Assembly: GCA_022925895.1 (NCBI GenBank)
Contig: JAKSYS010000269.1
Span: forward strand, 1-64,000
Direction: 5' to 3'
Source: Fragilaria crotonensis
Taxonomy: Eukaryota; Bacillariophyta; Fragilariophyceae; Fragilariales; Fragilariaceae
Length of the DNA stretch: 64,000 nucleotides
The notes beneath the pieces were generated by a model, which was given only the letters and a program-made list of their open reading frames with translations, was not told where the DNA came from and did no database searches. Every line of letters starts with the position of its first letter. Position 1 is the first letter of the stretch. The position numbers and the translations under genes were made by a program. Shown piece after piece: positions 1 through 9,946 of the stretch.

Positions 1-644
1 GGCATTCTTGAAAGCTTCTTTGTATCGGCTGTCATACTCAACTTTAGTTCGCTTCGATTGGAGGCAGTATTCACTGGCTTGCTTTGACGAACGACGTGTG
101 CGCTTTGTCGACTGCGATGCACTCGTCATGCTTGTAGAGGACATGGTCACTGGTGATATGTTGGTGGTGCTTGGACTGTTGGCCGTGATATCGATAACAA
201 CAATATCTAGTTTCTCCTTGTTCCTCTCTTCTTGTTGCCAAGGCCTTTTAATTTGAACACCGTTGTAGGTACCTCTTTGCCGAGCTGTCTGGACTCGTGA
301 GTAGAGTGTTGTTGTTGGGACAAGTCCCTTAAGTGCACAGGCCCCAATCGCCTGTTTTATGGTGAGTCCATTGACAATCACCTTCATTGATTTGATAAGT
401 CGAGGCGGATGCGAATAAATAAGTTAGTATGATTTTACCGTAGAATGAAAAACTGATTGGAGTTCGAATCTCATTTTTTCTTGGCCATTTTTTAATTTCA
501 CGATGTCAATTTCAGTGCAGCCGCAAGCAACAAAATACGTACCAACTTGACGGCATCTTCGGCAGTGTACACGTTCACCTGCCCACCAACAGATGCTACC
601 GCGGTCGCAGACGCGTTATGGCCAGTCTTCCCTTTCGTAGACAT
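1..644 (-). CDS. psq-type helix-turn-helix protein, two exons, 3' end outside window
   Basis: Read on the minus strand, exon 1 runs 644-543 from ATG and encodes 34 residues ending TAEDAVKL. An intron at 542-382 starts GTACGT, has a TACTAAC branch site at 429-423 and ends AAG. Exon 2 (381-1) is open to the window edge for 127 codons. Joined, residues about 22-70 read VYTAEDAVKL, VIVNGLTIKQAIGAC, then GLVPTTTLYSRVQ. This fits the psq/CENP-B type helix-turn-helix, in which a helix, a GlyXSer/Thr turn, an Ala-rich helix and VPxxTLxxR follow each other. Such domains bind DNA and occur both in transcription factors and in domesticated transposases. After the HTH comes a basic, Ser/Thr-rich stretch with KRTRRSSKQ, a likely nuclear localisation signal. 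The product is probably a nuclear DNA-binding protein; the target is unknown. Exon structure and frame are seen; function is family inference. Confidence 0.6.
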
Positions 645-897
645 GTTCTAGAATTTTGTACTCAAATTACGAACTAAAAATTATGGCGTGTAAAAATACA
701 TCAACTTTTTGAGCCGCGCCATCTTTTGAATGAGACCTGTTGCACAAAAAATACCTACGGTACCCCCACATGGATTGAGGTTTAGAGCAACTCTTCACTT
801 GGCGAAATGTTCGATGTTCGTTAATGAATAATGTGATTTGGCTCGATTTTGCATTTGTCCCGTTTCTGTCGTAATTTTGGTCGTCCCATTACTATGT
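645..897. other. intergenic, upstream of psq-HTH gene
   Basis: A+T-rich stretch between the psq-HTH start codon and the transposon. No open frame or repeat could be supported. It probably holds the promoter of the minus-strand gene, but no clear TATA box was picked out. Confidence 0.4.
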
Positions 898-911
898 TTA
901 TCCCCCGACAT
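898..911. repeat. left target duplication TTAT plus terminal inverted repeat
   Basis: TTAT (898-901) followed by CCCCCGACAT (902-911). This is the exact mirror of 6835-6848. The similarity continues imperfectly inward through GTAGGACAAAAAA. Confidence 0.8.
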
Positions 912-1274
912 GAAAAATCGTAGGACAAAAAAGAGGACAAATTTTGGCGACACTCGCTAACTCCAGATATCGAATACAAACAAAATCGTAGTCGTACATC
1001 TTCTTCCTGACTTCATTACCTTTCTAAAACTGTCCTACTTTTGCATTTTGTCCTAAAAATGGTTGAGATACGTTGATCTGAAGATAGCCCTATTTTGTGG
1101 TCGTCGAAAAACGTTTGTCCTAAAATTCATCGCTCTTGAAAGGACAAATTATCCCAAAATTCTCCGTACAAAAATCAATCCTCGGATTTTTACATGGTGA
1201 AACCCCATGTTAAATCTCATCTTCACAATGATCATGACCGCTATCTCTGAATTTACCGACAACACCACTTTCTA

Positions 1275-4200
1275 TTACGTCAAACGCCTATGTCTTGTCC
1301 TCCTTTCGGGTATGGTTATTGTACTGCATGTCCTACGACGAGTTGCAGGACGCTTGGGACTGCTTTCATCATCGTCATCACCGCTGGAATTTCCGGGAAT
1401 GTAGTCATCATCATCGTTATCGTTCCGTGAGGCAGAGGCCGGCACTATCGGTCCTTCCGCAGTCACAGCAGACAAGTCGGGGGTACGACGGGATGGTGGA
1501 GCACGTCGGTTGCCGTGTGAGCGGACTGACACTTCTAAGCTTTGTGCCTGGGCACAACATGGGTCGAACAATGTCTCCGCTTCGTGGAACAGAACAAAAC
1601 AGCTCTGTCCATTGAATCTTGGCCTTTTGCATAGTGGAACATCACATGTTGAACACACCCAAGTCGTCTTTCTTCCGTGTCGAGTGTGTCTCTCACCGGT
1701 TGAATGATCAATACGACAACACCAGATGCAACTGGATTGCCTTTGGACAGATGAAGGTTGGTGGAGAACTCTTCGATTCATCCTCCGCTCAATCAGGTGT
1801 GGTTTGGAGAAGTATGCCTCACGTTTGTTGTACGTAATAGCAACTGAAGCAATGATGTGTCCTTTGTTGGCATCATTGTTATCATCATCGCTCCTGCTTT
1901 CATGTATTGTCGGTGGAAGAACTTCAATTTTCAAATCATTGGCAAGCTCTAGACAGAATTGACGGAATGGGAGTTGACGTGAACGGCACCTTTGGAAGTC
2001 CTTAAATGATTTGCATTCCTCACTGAGAAGATATGAAACTGTCCGACTGAGATTGTGGGCGTGGTATGCATTATAGACACATGTCATGATCAACCTCAAC
2101 CAAACTGCACCCACCGGACCGAGATGCGAATGTGCTGATTTGCAATTCTTCTGAAAGCGACTGTAGACATCAATGGGACCTTGCCCCTATTCCATGTCGC
2201 CACCACCTCTGGAATTAGGTGGCGACCTGCGGAAGAGGTTTCATTTGCTCATCAATCAACTTGCAGAGAGCTCTCCACACGTCCAAGGTGCACTGGACGC
2301 TATGCTGATCAACTGCGTGGGACCCTGCTTCGAACGTCATAGTTGGCACAATCCCCTCCTCTATCCAATTCAGATGCTGCCGACCCAAATTTGTTATCAC
2401 AGAAAGGTACTGTTCTCGTATCAAGGACGACCTAACTTGAACATGAACAACACGGATTATCTTCCGTAGCGATGCCACAACGTAGAATGCATGGTTGAGA
2501 GTACCAGACGCCATACCATGGAGCAGTTGGCATCGGTACGACGCATCAGGGATGCTTCGTTTGAATAGTTCAGGATCCTCGTCAGCGTTGATTTCTTGAT
2601 ACTCTCCAAACTCCGCAATCAGCTTGTACTCTTCAGTTAACGTTGCCTGAGAACACTTAGACTTCATCTCCACCAACGCCACATAACGCGTAGGGCCAGA
2701 AGGCAATCCGTCAACAAGAACACCTGCTATTGCATCCGGTGAAAATGCAGCCAGTTTCTCATCGGCATGACAAAGTAGTCCTAAGTCGTGAATAGTCTCA
2801 ATTTTGATCTGATGACCTGCAGATGCCAAGCATTTAGCACTTTTCTCGGAAACGAACAAAGGGAACAAAGGGAAAAACACAATTTTCTAGTTCAGTATTC
2901 GCAAATACGTTCTGTCCGCCGACCGTACCTGCGTAAACCGAATAGGAAGTTGTCCCGTAATTTTGACCCCTGTCCCTTCGCCTACGTGAATTCCTAGTAC
3001 AGTTCCTACACAGTCTAAGAGTACACTTTACGCCATGAAAGGGAGGTTCCCCGAGCCTCCTCGTTTCGATTCGCCCATGGTTACCGGTCTCCCTGACCGG
3101 AATCATGATGTCCCTGCAACAACGTATTCCTCAGAGCAACTGGGAGATGAGAAAATCAACATGATTGATAACACCTTTTTCTCCCAAAATTACATTCTAC
3201 GCACGTACCTGGTATGTTTTCTACGTTGTCGACAATTCAATCAAACAGATCTCCGCGCTCCGCCCCATGACCCACTTCCCGATTACCGACTACTGTTTTA
3301 CTGTTCTACCGCCCGATTATACCAACTACCACTCTACCGACTACTGTTCTACTGCCCACCGTTCTACCACCGACAAATGTTTTACCGTCTACTGCTCCTC
3401 GAACACCGCCCTACCGTCTACTGTTCTACCGACAGATTTTCTACCGTCTACTGATCATCCGATCACCGTCCTACCGTCTATTGTTCTACCGACATATTTT
3501 CTACCGTCTACTGATCATCCGATCACCGTCCTACCGTCTACTGTTCTACCGACAGATTTACTATCGTCTACTGATCATCCGATGACCGTCCTACCGTCTA
3601 CTGTTCTACCGACAGATTTTCTACCGTCTACTGATCACCCGATCACCGTCCTATCGTCTACTGTTCTACTGACAGATTTTCTACCGTCTACTGATCATCC
3701 GATCACTGTCCTACCGTCTACTGTTCTACCGACAGATTTTCTACCGTCTACTGATCACCCGATCACCGTCCTACCGTCTACTGTTCTACCGACAGATGCT
3801 CTACCGTCTACCAATCATCCGATCACCGTCCTACTGTCTACTGTTCTACCGACAGATGCTCTACCGTTTACTGACCATCCGATCACCGTCCTACCGACTA
3901 CTGTTCTACCAACAGATGCTCCACTGCCTATTGATTATCCGATCACCGTCCTACCGTCTACTGTTCTACCAACAAATGCTCTACCGTCTACTGACCATCC
4001 GATCACCGTCCTACAGTCTACTGTTCTACCAACAGATGCTCCACCGTCTATTGATTATCCGATCACCGTCCTACTGTCCACATTCCTACCAAAAGAAGTT
4101 CTACTGTCTCTTGATCATCTATTTTTCTACCGACAGATGTTCTACTGCTTGCTGTTTTACCGACAGATGTTCTACTGTCTACCATTCAATCAACTTCCGG

Positions 4201-6416
4201 TTTACTGCCTGCTATTTCCTGGTTCTTTCCCCACTACAGCCATCCACCCTACTCAAATCTCATGGCTCTGTACAAAGTTTATGTCTGCATGTTCTTGTAA
4301 GGTTAACTAAGTCCCCGCCTCCTGAAATACGGTAAGGCCGGGATGGGGTACATGCTCTGGTCTTGGAAAAGACTGGAGGCGATGAAAACCCAATAATTAG
4401 GTTTATTTATTTATTTATTTACGAACAAAGGGAAATGAGAAAATATAAATGGTTCGTTTAGTGTGCCTTCACGACAAGCTTTTGACTTGAAGGGTGCCAT
4501 AAACCACGTCTTCATTAGCACACTCAACACCGTAGTAGCCTCTTCCCGCGGTTGGTTGCCTTCGTTGCGTCCGCCTGATAGTATTCTCTGTATCACAACC
4601 GCCTTCGTCCCCGACACAGCTAAGTTTTTGTTGCGACATATGACGCGGAGATCAGGAAGACCCATTTCACTTAGACGTTCATGTGTGAACACAACGTCAT
4701 CCACCGCCTCGTCATCAGCATGTGTCCGTAGCAGGCTGAGAATCCGCAGCACTGCATTGATGTTCTCGTCGCGATCAACATCTGGATAGCGACTGAGTAG
4801 CACCCAAATAGCGTACGCACCTGTTCCTGTTATCCGAAACTTTCGAAGCAGAAACCATTCAGGAGTTCGCTGGCTTTCCGTCAACATGATTGGAACTTTG
4901 TCAAGATATGGCATTACTGGATCGTCGTCGCTCCAGAACTTAAGCGACGCGTTCGCTCCCCGCTGCGTGATCAGAGTGTAACGCCCTGGACCCAACGTTT
5001 CATCCGTTGTGTGCATCAGTACAACGCGACCCAACCCACTCCTGTTAGCCAAGGCGAACTGCTTGTTTCGTCCGGTTCCCCTGACAGCCCAATATGCTGC
5101 GGCGGTGCCCTTCTCTTGGACGAGCCGGCGTGAAGGGCCTGGGTGTTGGTCAAATGTGAACGGAAATGATTTCATGCGTTTCGACGTGCCCACAAGCACA
5201 GCACCCTTTGCGGTTGCAAAGGAATTCACTTCACCTTCGACGCCGCCGTAGCCTCTGTCCCAAAAGAATTTTGTCCTGTTGAGATAGATCTGAGACTCAA
5301 TTGACGCTCCAGACAATGCAAGAAGGAGTATCTTTACACAATCAATCGTCGACTCTTTCCTAGATGCGACATGGCCTCCACAGTACAAAGATGTACAGTT
5401 GGAGACAGCGCCATGGTGGATGACGCCCAGCCCCTTGTTGGGGTTGTTTATCTGAGAGTACCCTTCAAGCACAACTCTTCTAGAACGAAGTCGTAGCAGA
5501 TCATCATCGAGCCCGATGTCTGTTGTGCCAGGAACAAAAGCAATCTCAGCACATGTTCTGCGAACGATTGACATGGCAGTTGCCATATCTGTGTTGTGTG
5601 TCATAGGGGGCTTCCAAACTCCAACTCCTAACGAATCAATAGTACGACCAGTTGTTCCACACACCACCTGCGTTCGTGGAGCACGGTTGGTGGTATCGAG
5701 TGCTTTCAGTATTTGGCTGTACCGATAGTGACTCATGCCACCAGTGGAGGAAGGGAAGTTTGCTGCATTTGCAGGATCAAAGTACATTGAGGGGGAAACC
5801 TAAGAAGAGGGACGAGAACAAAAAGGCAAATTGCCGGTCAGTCCATTGATGAAATTAAAAACACAAGGAAGGCGTTGATAACTGATGTTCTTACCTTATA
5901 AAACGAAATCATGAGCTCGACACGAATGAATGCAATTATGTCGGAGCTTGATACAAGATCATTACTATTTCTCATGTTGGAATTAATGAAGGCCTTCATG
6001 TATCCCAGAAAGTTTGGATCCATGAAGGCCTTCAAGCAGTCACCGGGCGAAATTGTACGAACATCCCGATCGCGTCTTGAACCAATTCTCTTTTTCAGGT
6101 TTAGAAGCACAACAGTAACTTCTTCGCGAGCCCTGTCAAGCAGACGGTTGTCGATGCCATCAATTGAAATGGAAACTTCTGGACGGTTGCATCCAGTGAG
6201 ATACGTCCAGCCTTGACTTGCCACATCATCGCAATTGGTCCTCACACCGTGCTGGACAGACGTATCATCATCACTTTCGTCGTCGTCCTCATCATTGTTA
6301 CTACCGCTGACGTACGCACTCAGGTTGAACATGGTCTCCATCATGCTGTTGTCAACATCTTCAATCCCTCCAAGGAGGTCCTCGTTAGCACCTTCATACT
6401 GATCATCATCGTGCAT
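1275..6416 (-). CDS. piggyBac-like transposase with embedded SAP and YqaJ-like nuclease domains (interrupted)
   Basis: Exon 1 (6416-5895, 174 codons from ATG) is acidic, then helical. An intron at 5894-5800 has GTAAGA and CTTCTTAG ends. From 5799 the frame reads VSPSMYFDP, MSHYRYSQI, then a first acidic site (GLDDDLLRLRS), NNPNKGLGVIHHG, and a second (FFWDRGYGG). TPEWFLLRKFRITG at about 4870-4810 matches the start of YqaJ exonucleases. A SAP motif (about 4690-4570) follows, then GTLNEP, SPDAI, VEMKS and QLLHGM (2800-2500): the E, D, ExK and Q positions of a PD-(D/E)XK nuclease. The last part (2186-1275) has GPIDVYSRF, a candidate third Asp, then YNAYHAH and a Cys-rich C-terminal domain (CxxC, CSTCD, LC, SCFVLFH) like the piggyBac zinc domain, with a basic tail. 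The frame is split by the 2866-4420 insert; its flanks are in phase once one duplication copy is discounted. A stop near 2215 is bypassed only by a possible 40-bp intron (2226-2187) or a frame break. Activity now is unlikely. Confidence 0.6.
2852..2865. repeat. 14-bp target-site duplication, left copy
   Basis: ACGAACAAAGGGAA, identical to 4421-4434. It lies in the transposase frame, where the complement encodes FPLFV. Confidence 0.75.
2866..4420 (+). mobile_element. retroposed insert (LINE-like 3' end) inside the transposon
   Basis: The insert is bounded by an exact 14-bp direct repeat, ACGAACAAAGGGAA at 2852-2865 and 4421-4434. Its right end is a run of TTTA units (4400-4420), a typical simple-repeat tail of target-primed retrotransposition. 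Just before the tail stands AATTAGGTTT (4396-4405). The same ten bases occur just before the T-run of the LINE ending at 33953, so the insert is probably a non-autonomous or 5'-truncated relative. No RT-type reading frame is visible. Most of it is the 60-bp minisatellite. It interrupts the YqaJ-like part of the transposase. Confidence 0.6.
3410..4090 (+). repeat. 60-bp minisatellite, about 11 units
   Basis: Tandem units of 60 bp, each containing CTACCGTCTACTGTTCTACC, GACAGAT and a ATCATCCGATCACCGTC-type end. Units differ by a few substitutions and get more diverged toward the right. Because 60 is a multiple of three, several frames stay open, including a plus-strand one at 3165-4310 in which each unit gives 20 residues (LPSTVLPTDFLPSTDHPITV). 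I found no signal peptide, domain or other sign that this is a real protein, so it is recorded as a repeat. Confidence 0.85.
4421..4434. repeat. 14-bp target-site duplication, right copy
   Basis: ACGAACAAAGGGAA, identical to 2852-2865, directly after the TTTA tail of the insert. Confidence 0.75.
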
Positions 6417-6834
6417 GATGAAGTTGCTGTTTCATTTGCAATGGAATTTGCAAGGAAATGCGAGTAGTAAAGAACTCGCATTGTAACAAAGGTTCAGGTC
6501 GTGTTCATCACCGAAAATTGTCTCAACGACCATGCCATGATACTGTCATAACGTACCAACCCGTCATTCAACGTCAAAACTGGATTGCATACGCATAAAC
6601 AAGTGTACCCCGGAGGTGCGTTTGGTTGTTGTGAAACGATCCGTGACACTGAGCGAGTAAGCCATGAAGAATGGTGTGATCAGATCATGGTCAACACGGT
6701 GTTCTTCGTGTTAAACTTGATTAACCCGTGGTTATAAGGTTACTTTTTGTCCTATTGCTAAATCCGCCAGAGGACAAAATGGATTCGGCGATCCGAAAAA
6801 CATTTTGTTTTTTGTCCTACCCGGTAGGACAAAA

Positions 6835-6848
6835 ATGTCGGGGGTTAT
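6835..6848. repeat. right terminal inverted repeat plus target duplication TTAT
   Basis: ATGTCGGGGG (6835-6844) followed by TTAT (6845-6848), pairing with 898-911. The inward sequence contains a short palindrome, CCTACCCGGTAGG (6816-6828). Confidence 0.8.
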
Positions 6849-6851
6849 GCT

Positions 6852-6902
6852 GGTAGTTGCTGCTCGACCACACAGAAGCCTTTCAGTTCCACGCATGCGT
6901 CA
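6852..6902 (-). pseudogene. scrap of the 3' end of a RAHAW-family gene
   Basis: About 50 bp (GTTGCTGCTC...CACGCATGCG) closely match 10888-10940, which is the last codons (RAHAWN) and 3' flank of the minus-strand gene ending at 10914. It starts three bases beyond the right target duplication of the piggyBac-like transposon. It is all that remains here of a fourth family member, or of a duplicated 3' flank. No open frame upstream of it survives. Confidence 0.5.
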
Positions 6903-7111
6903 GCGGGCGAATTCGCAATTCTGCGTTCTGCGTTGTGTGTCTGGTTAAGATTCGTCCTAACTATACAGTATGCATATATCGTACACTCCGTACATCATTT
7001 TTTTGTTGGCACTTCGTCAGTCATTTTTTAAGTCTGCTGACCACGTACAACCCTCTCTTCGAACAAATGAACAAATACGTCCTTCATCAATTCATGATAA
7101 AGATTGAGATC

Positions 7112-7120
7112 TTTATATAG
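7112..7120 (+). promoter_or_regulatory. TATA-like box of the DUF285 gene
   Basis: TTTATATAG, 51 bp before the ATG at 7171. A purine/CT-alternating leader follows. It is a sequence match only. Confidence 0.35.
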
Positions 7121-7170
7121 AGAGACTCGAGAGTCCTTAGAAAGTCTTTCGAAAGCCCAAACACGTTGTC

Positions 7171-9946
7171 ATGATCACCACTCGCATCAGCCTCTCACTC
7201 ACTTTAATCACGGCCGTTTGTGGTGCTCGCGCAACTACTACGGAAATTCGTTCCTTGAATGGGTATACTAGGAGAGGGAAGAGACAGCGTACCAGGCGTC
7301 CCACTCCAAGAAGCCGCTCTTCCAAGAAACCCGCTTCTTCTCCGACCATGAAGCCCGCGTCTTCTCCGACCATGAAGCCCGCGTCTTCTCCGACCAAGAA
7401 ACCTGTGTCTTCTCCGACCAAGAAACCTGTGTCTCCTCCGACTAAGAAACCTGTGTCTCCTCCGACCAAGAAGCCTACCTCTTCTCCGACCAAGATGCCT
7501 ACCTCTTCTCCGACTAAGGGGCCTACGTCGACTCCATCGGGGACACCTACTTCTGTTCCCACGGGAACACCTACCACTTTTCCCACGGGACCACCTACTT
7601 CTGTTCCCACGGGAACACCTACTTCTGTTCCCACGGGAACACCTACTTCTGTTCCCACGGGAACACCTACCACTATTCCCACCACGGGAACACCTACCAC
7701 TATTCCCACGGGAACACCTACTTCTGTTCCCACGGGAACACCGACCACTATTCCCACTGGAACACCTACAACTATTCCCACTGGAACTCCTACCACTATT
7801 CCCACGGGAGCACCTACCACTGTTCCCACGGGAACACCGGTATCTGCTCTAAGTTCGACGCCGAGCCTTGCACCGAGTAACGCACCGAGTAACGCACCGA
7901 GGAACGCACCGAGTAACGCACCGAGTAGCGCACCTAGTAACGCACCGAGTAACGCACCGAGCCTTGCACCGAGCCTTGCACCGAGCCTTGCACCGAGCCT
8001 TGCACCGAGCCTTGCACCGAGCCTTGCACCGAGCCTTGCACCGAGCCTTGCACCGAGCCTTGCACCGAGTAACGCACCGAGTAACGCACCGAGTAACGCA
8101 CCGAGTAACGCACCGAGTAACGCACCGAGTAACGCACCGAGTAACGCACCGAGTAACGCACCGAGTAAGGCACCGAGTAAGGCACCGAGTAAGGCACCGA
8201 GTAACGCACCGAGTAACGCACCGAGTAACGCACCGAGCCTTGCACCGAGTAACGCACCGAGCCTTGCACCGAGCAACGCACCGAGCCTTGCACCGAGTAA
8301 CGCACCGAGCCTTGCACCGAGCCTTGCACCGAGTAACGCACCGAGTAACGCACCGAGTAACGCACCGAGCTTTGCTCCGAGCTTTGCTCCGAGTAACGCA
8401 CCGAGCCTTGCGGTCCAAAAGAATGCATGCGGTGTAAAGTGCACCAAGATTTTTGCCACCGATGCAGATGTTCGTGCCGCTGTGGCGGCTGGCAACTTTA
8501 TTGATATCAATACTTGGTGCTTTTCTGATAATGTCACAGACTTTTCTTCTCTTTTTTACATTGATTGTCAGAATTATTGCCCGGAGAATACTTTTAACGA
8601 AGACATCAGCTGTTGGGATGTCTCATATGTTGAGACGATGGATCTCATGTTCGCTGGCGCAACTGCTTTCAATCAAAGCATTGCAAATTGGGATGTATCC
8701 CATGTATCGACGATGCAATTCATGTTTTTCGACGCATCTGCTTTTGATCAACCCATTGGAAATTGGGATACATCTCATGTAACGACGATGCAATTTATGT
8801 TTCTTGACGCCTCTGCTTTTAATCAACCCATTGGAAATTGGAATGTCGGTGCAGTTACAAATATGAACGGCATGTTTGTTCGCGCAAGAGCTTTCAATCA
8901 ACCGATTGGAAATTGGAATGTCAGCTCAGTTACAAATATGCAAGGCATGTTTTCTCGCGCATTTGCTTTCAATCAACCCATCGGAAATTGGAATGTCGGT
9001 GTAGTTACAAATATGCAAAGGCATGTTTCAAAGCGCATCGGCTTTCAATCAATCCATTGGAAATTGGAATGTCGGCGTAGTTACGGATATGAGCGGCATG
9101 TTTCAAAGAGCATCGGCTTTCAATCAACCCATTGGAAATTGGAATGTCAGTGCAGTTACATTTATGTCTGGCATGTTTGATCGCGCATCTGCTTTCATTC
9201 AACCCATTGGGAATTGGAATGTCGGCGCAGTTGCAGATATGGTGTTCATGTTTTCTGGCGCATCGGCTTTCAATCAACCTATTGGAGATTGGAATGTCGG
9301 TGCAGTTACCAATATGCAAGGCATGTTTGAAGGCGCATCTGCGTTCAATCAACCGATTGGAAATTGGAATGTCGGCGTAGTTGCAGATATGAGCTTCATG
9401 TTTTCTGGCGCATCTGCTTTCAATCAACCCATTGGAAATTGGAATGTCAGTGCAGTTACAACTATGTTGGACATGTTTTCTCGCGCATCTGCTTTCAATC
9501 AACCCATTGGAAATTGGAATGTCGGTGCAGTTACAGATATGTACGGCATGTTAGAAGGCGCATCTGCTTTCAATCAACCCATTGGAAATTGGAATGTCGG
9601 TGCAGTTACAGATATGTACGGCATGTTTGAAGGCGCATCTGCTTTCAATCAACCTATTGGAAATTGGGATGTCGGCGTAGTTACAAATATGCAACGTATG
9701 TTTAATGGCGCGTCTGCCTTCAATCAACCAATTGGAAATTGGAATGTCGGCGCTGTTACAACTATGTTGGGCATGTTTGCCGGGGCATCTGGTTTCAATC
9801 AGTCTCTCTGTAGTTGGGGTTCAAAGATGACTGCTGTCATGAGGGTCGAAGGTATGTTCTCTGGTGCCACTGCTTGTCCCTCGACATCCGATCCGACACT
9901 CGGGGTTGATCCAGTGACTCCCCTTTGCTTTAGCTGTGGTGGCTAA
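7171..9946 (+). CDS. secreted Thr/Pro/Ser-rich DUF285 (BspA-like) repeat protein, frameshifted
   Basis: The start is MITTRISLSLTLITAVCGA, a clear signal peptide. Residues about 45-130 are KPxSSPTK units, about 130-230 GTPTTIPT units, and about 230-415 the four-residue units NAPS/LAPS. From about residue 425 the chain is DUF285 repeats of 25 residues (core ASAFNQPIGNWNVGAVT, NMQGMF), about sixteen in number. The end is SLCSWGS and CFSCGG, shared with the 19828-23229 gene. DUF285 repeats are a bacterial-type leucine-rich surface repeat that is greatly expanded in diatoms; the product is probably exported to the cell surface or wall, with the Pro-rich part as a stalk. A run of three A at 9017-9019, where other repeats have two, shifts the frame; the rest continues in the +1 frame to TAA at 9946. 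It could be a recent null allele or a read error. Confidence 0.8.
7865..8412 (+). repeat. 12-bp coding minisatellite (NAPS/LAPS units)
   Basis: About 45 units of 12 bp in two main forms, GCACCGAGTAAC and GCACCGAGCCTT, with minor GTAAGG and GCTTTG variants. Blocks of one form (eight or nine in a row) show recent slippage or conversion. The length keeps the reading frame. Antisense and other frames also stay open here for the same reason. Confidence 0.9.

Larger units (their letters stand above)
902..6844 (-). mobile_element. piggyBac-like DNA transposon, 5.9 kb, with nested insertion
   Basis: The two ends are exact 10-bp inverted repeats, CCCCCGACAT at 902-911 and ATGTCGGGGG at 6835-6844. Each is flanked by the same four bases, TTAT, at 898-901 and 6845-6848. 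Just inside both ends lie several copies of the heptamer GGACAAA or its complement (about 922, 932, 1060, 1121, 1141 on the left; 6747, 6772, 6811, 6826 on the right), as expected for transposase-binding subterminal repeats. The minus strand encodes one transposase gene. The 4-bp duplication and C-rich tips fit the piggyBac superfamily, but piggyBac normally uses TTAA, so TTAT is unusual. A 1555-bp insertion at 2866-4420 splits the gene; without it the element would be about 4.4 kb. Confidence 0.8.

Noticed and set aside
8-256. 82-codon plus-strand frame at the window start
   Set aside because: Antisense to the second exon of the psq-HTH gene, which has better splice and domain support.
2187-2226. 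40-bp intron in the transposase gene
   Set aside because: GT and AG ends and phase fit, but it is far shorter than usual and contains a GTCGCCACC/GGTGGCGAC hairpin; it could equally be a small insertion or frame break, so it was not annotated as an intron.
3410-4090. CRISPR-like array
   Set aside because: The units are head-to-tail without unique spacers, in nuclear eukaryotic DNA; it is a minisatellite.
3165-4310. 381-codon plus-strand frame through the 60-bp minisatellite as a real protein
   Set aside because: No signal peptide, domain or non-repeat conserved part; a 60-bp period keeps several frames open, and it lies in a retroposed insert.
7137-8537. 466-codon minus-strand open frame (GALLGALLGA type) over the stalk of the DUF285 gene
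   Set aside because: It is a by-product of the 12-bp repeat, which keeps several frames open; the opposite frame has a signal peptide and DUF285 repeats.
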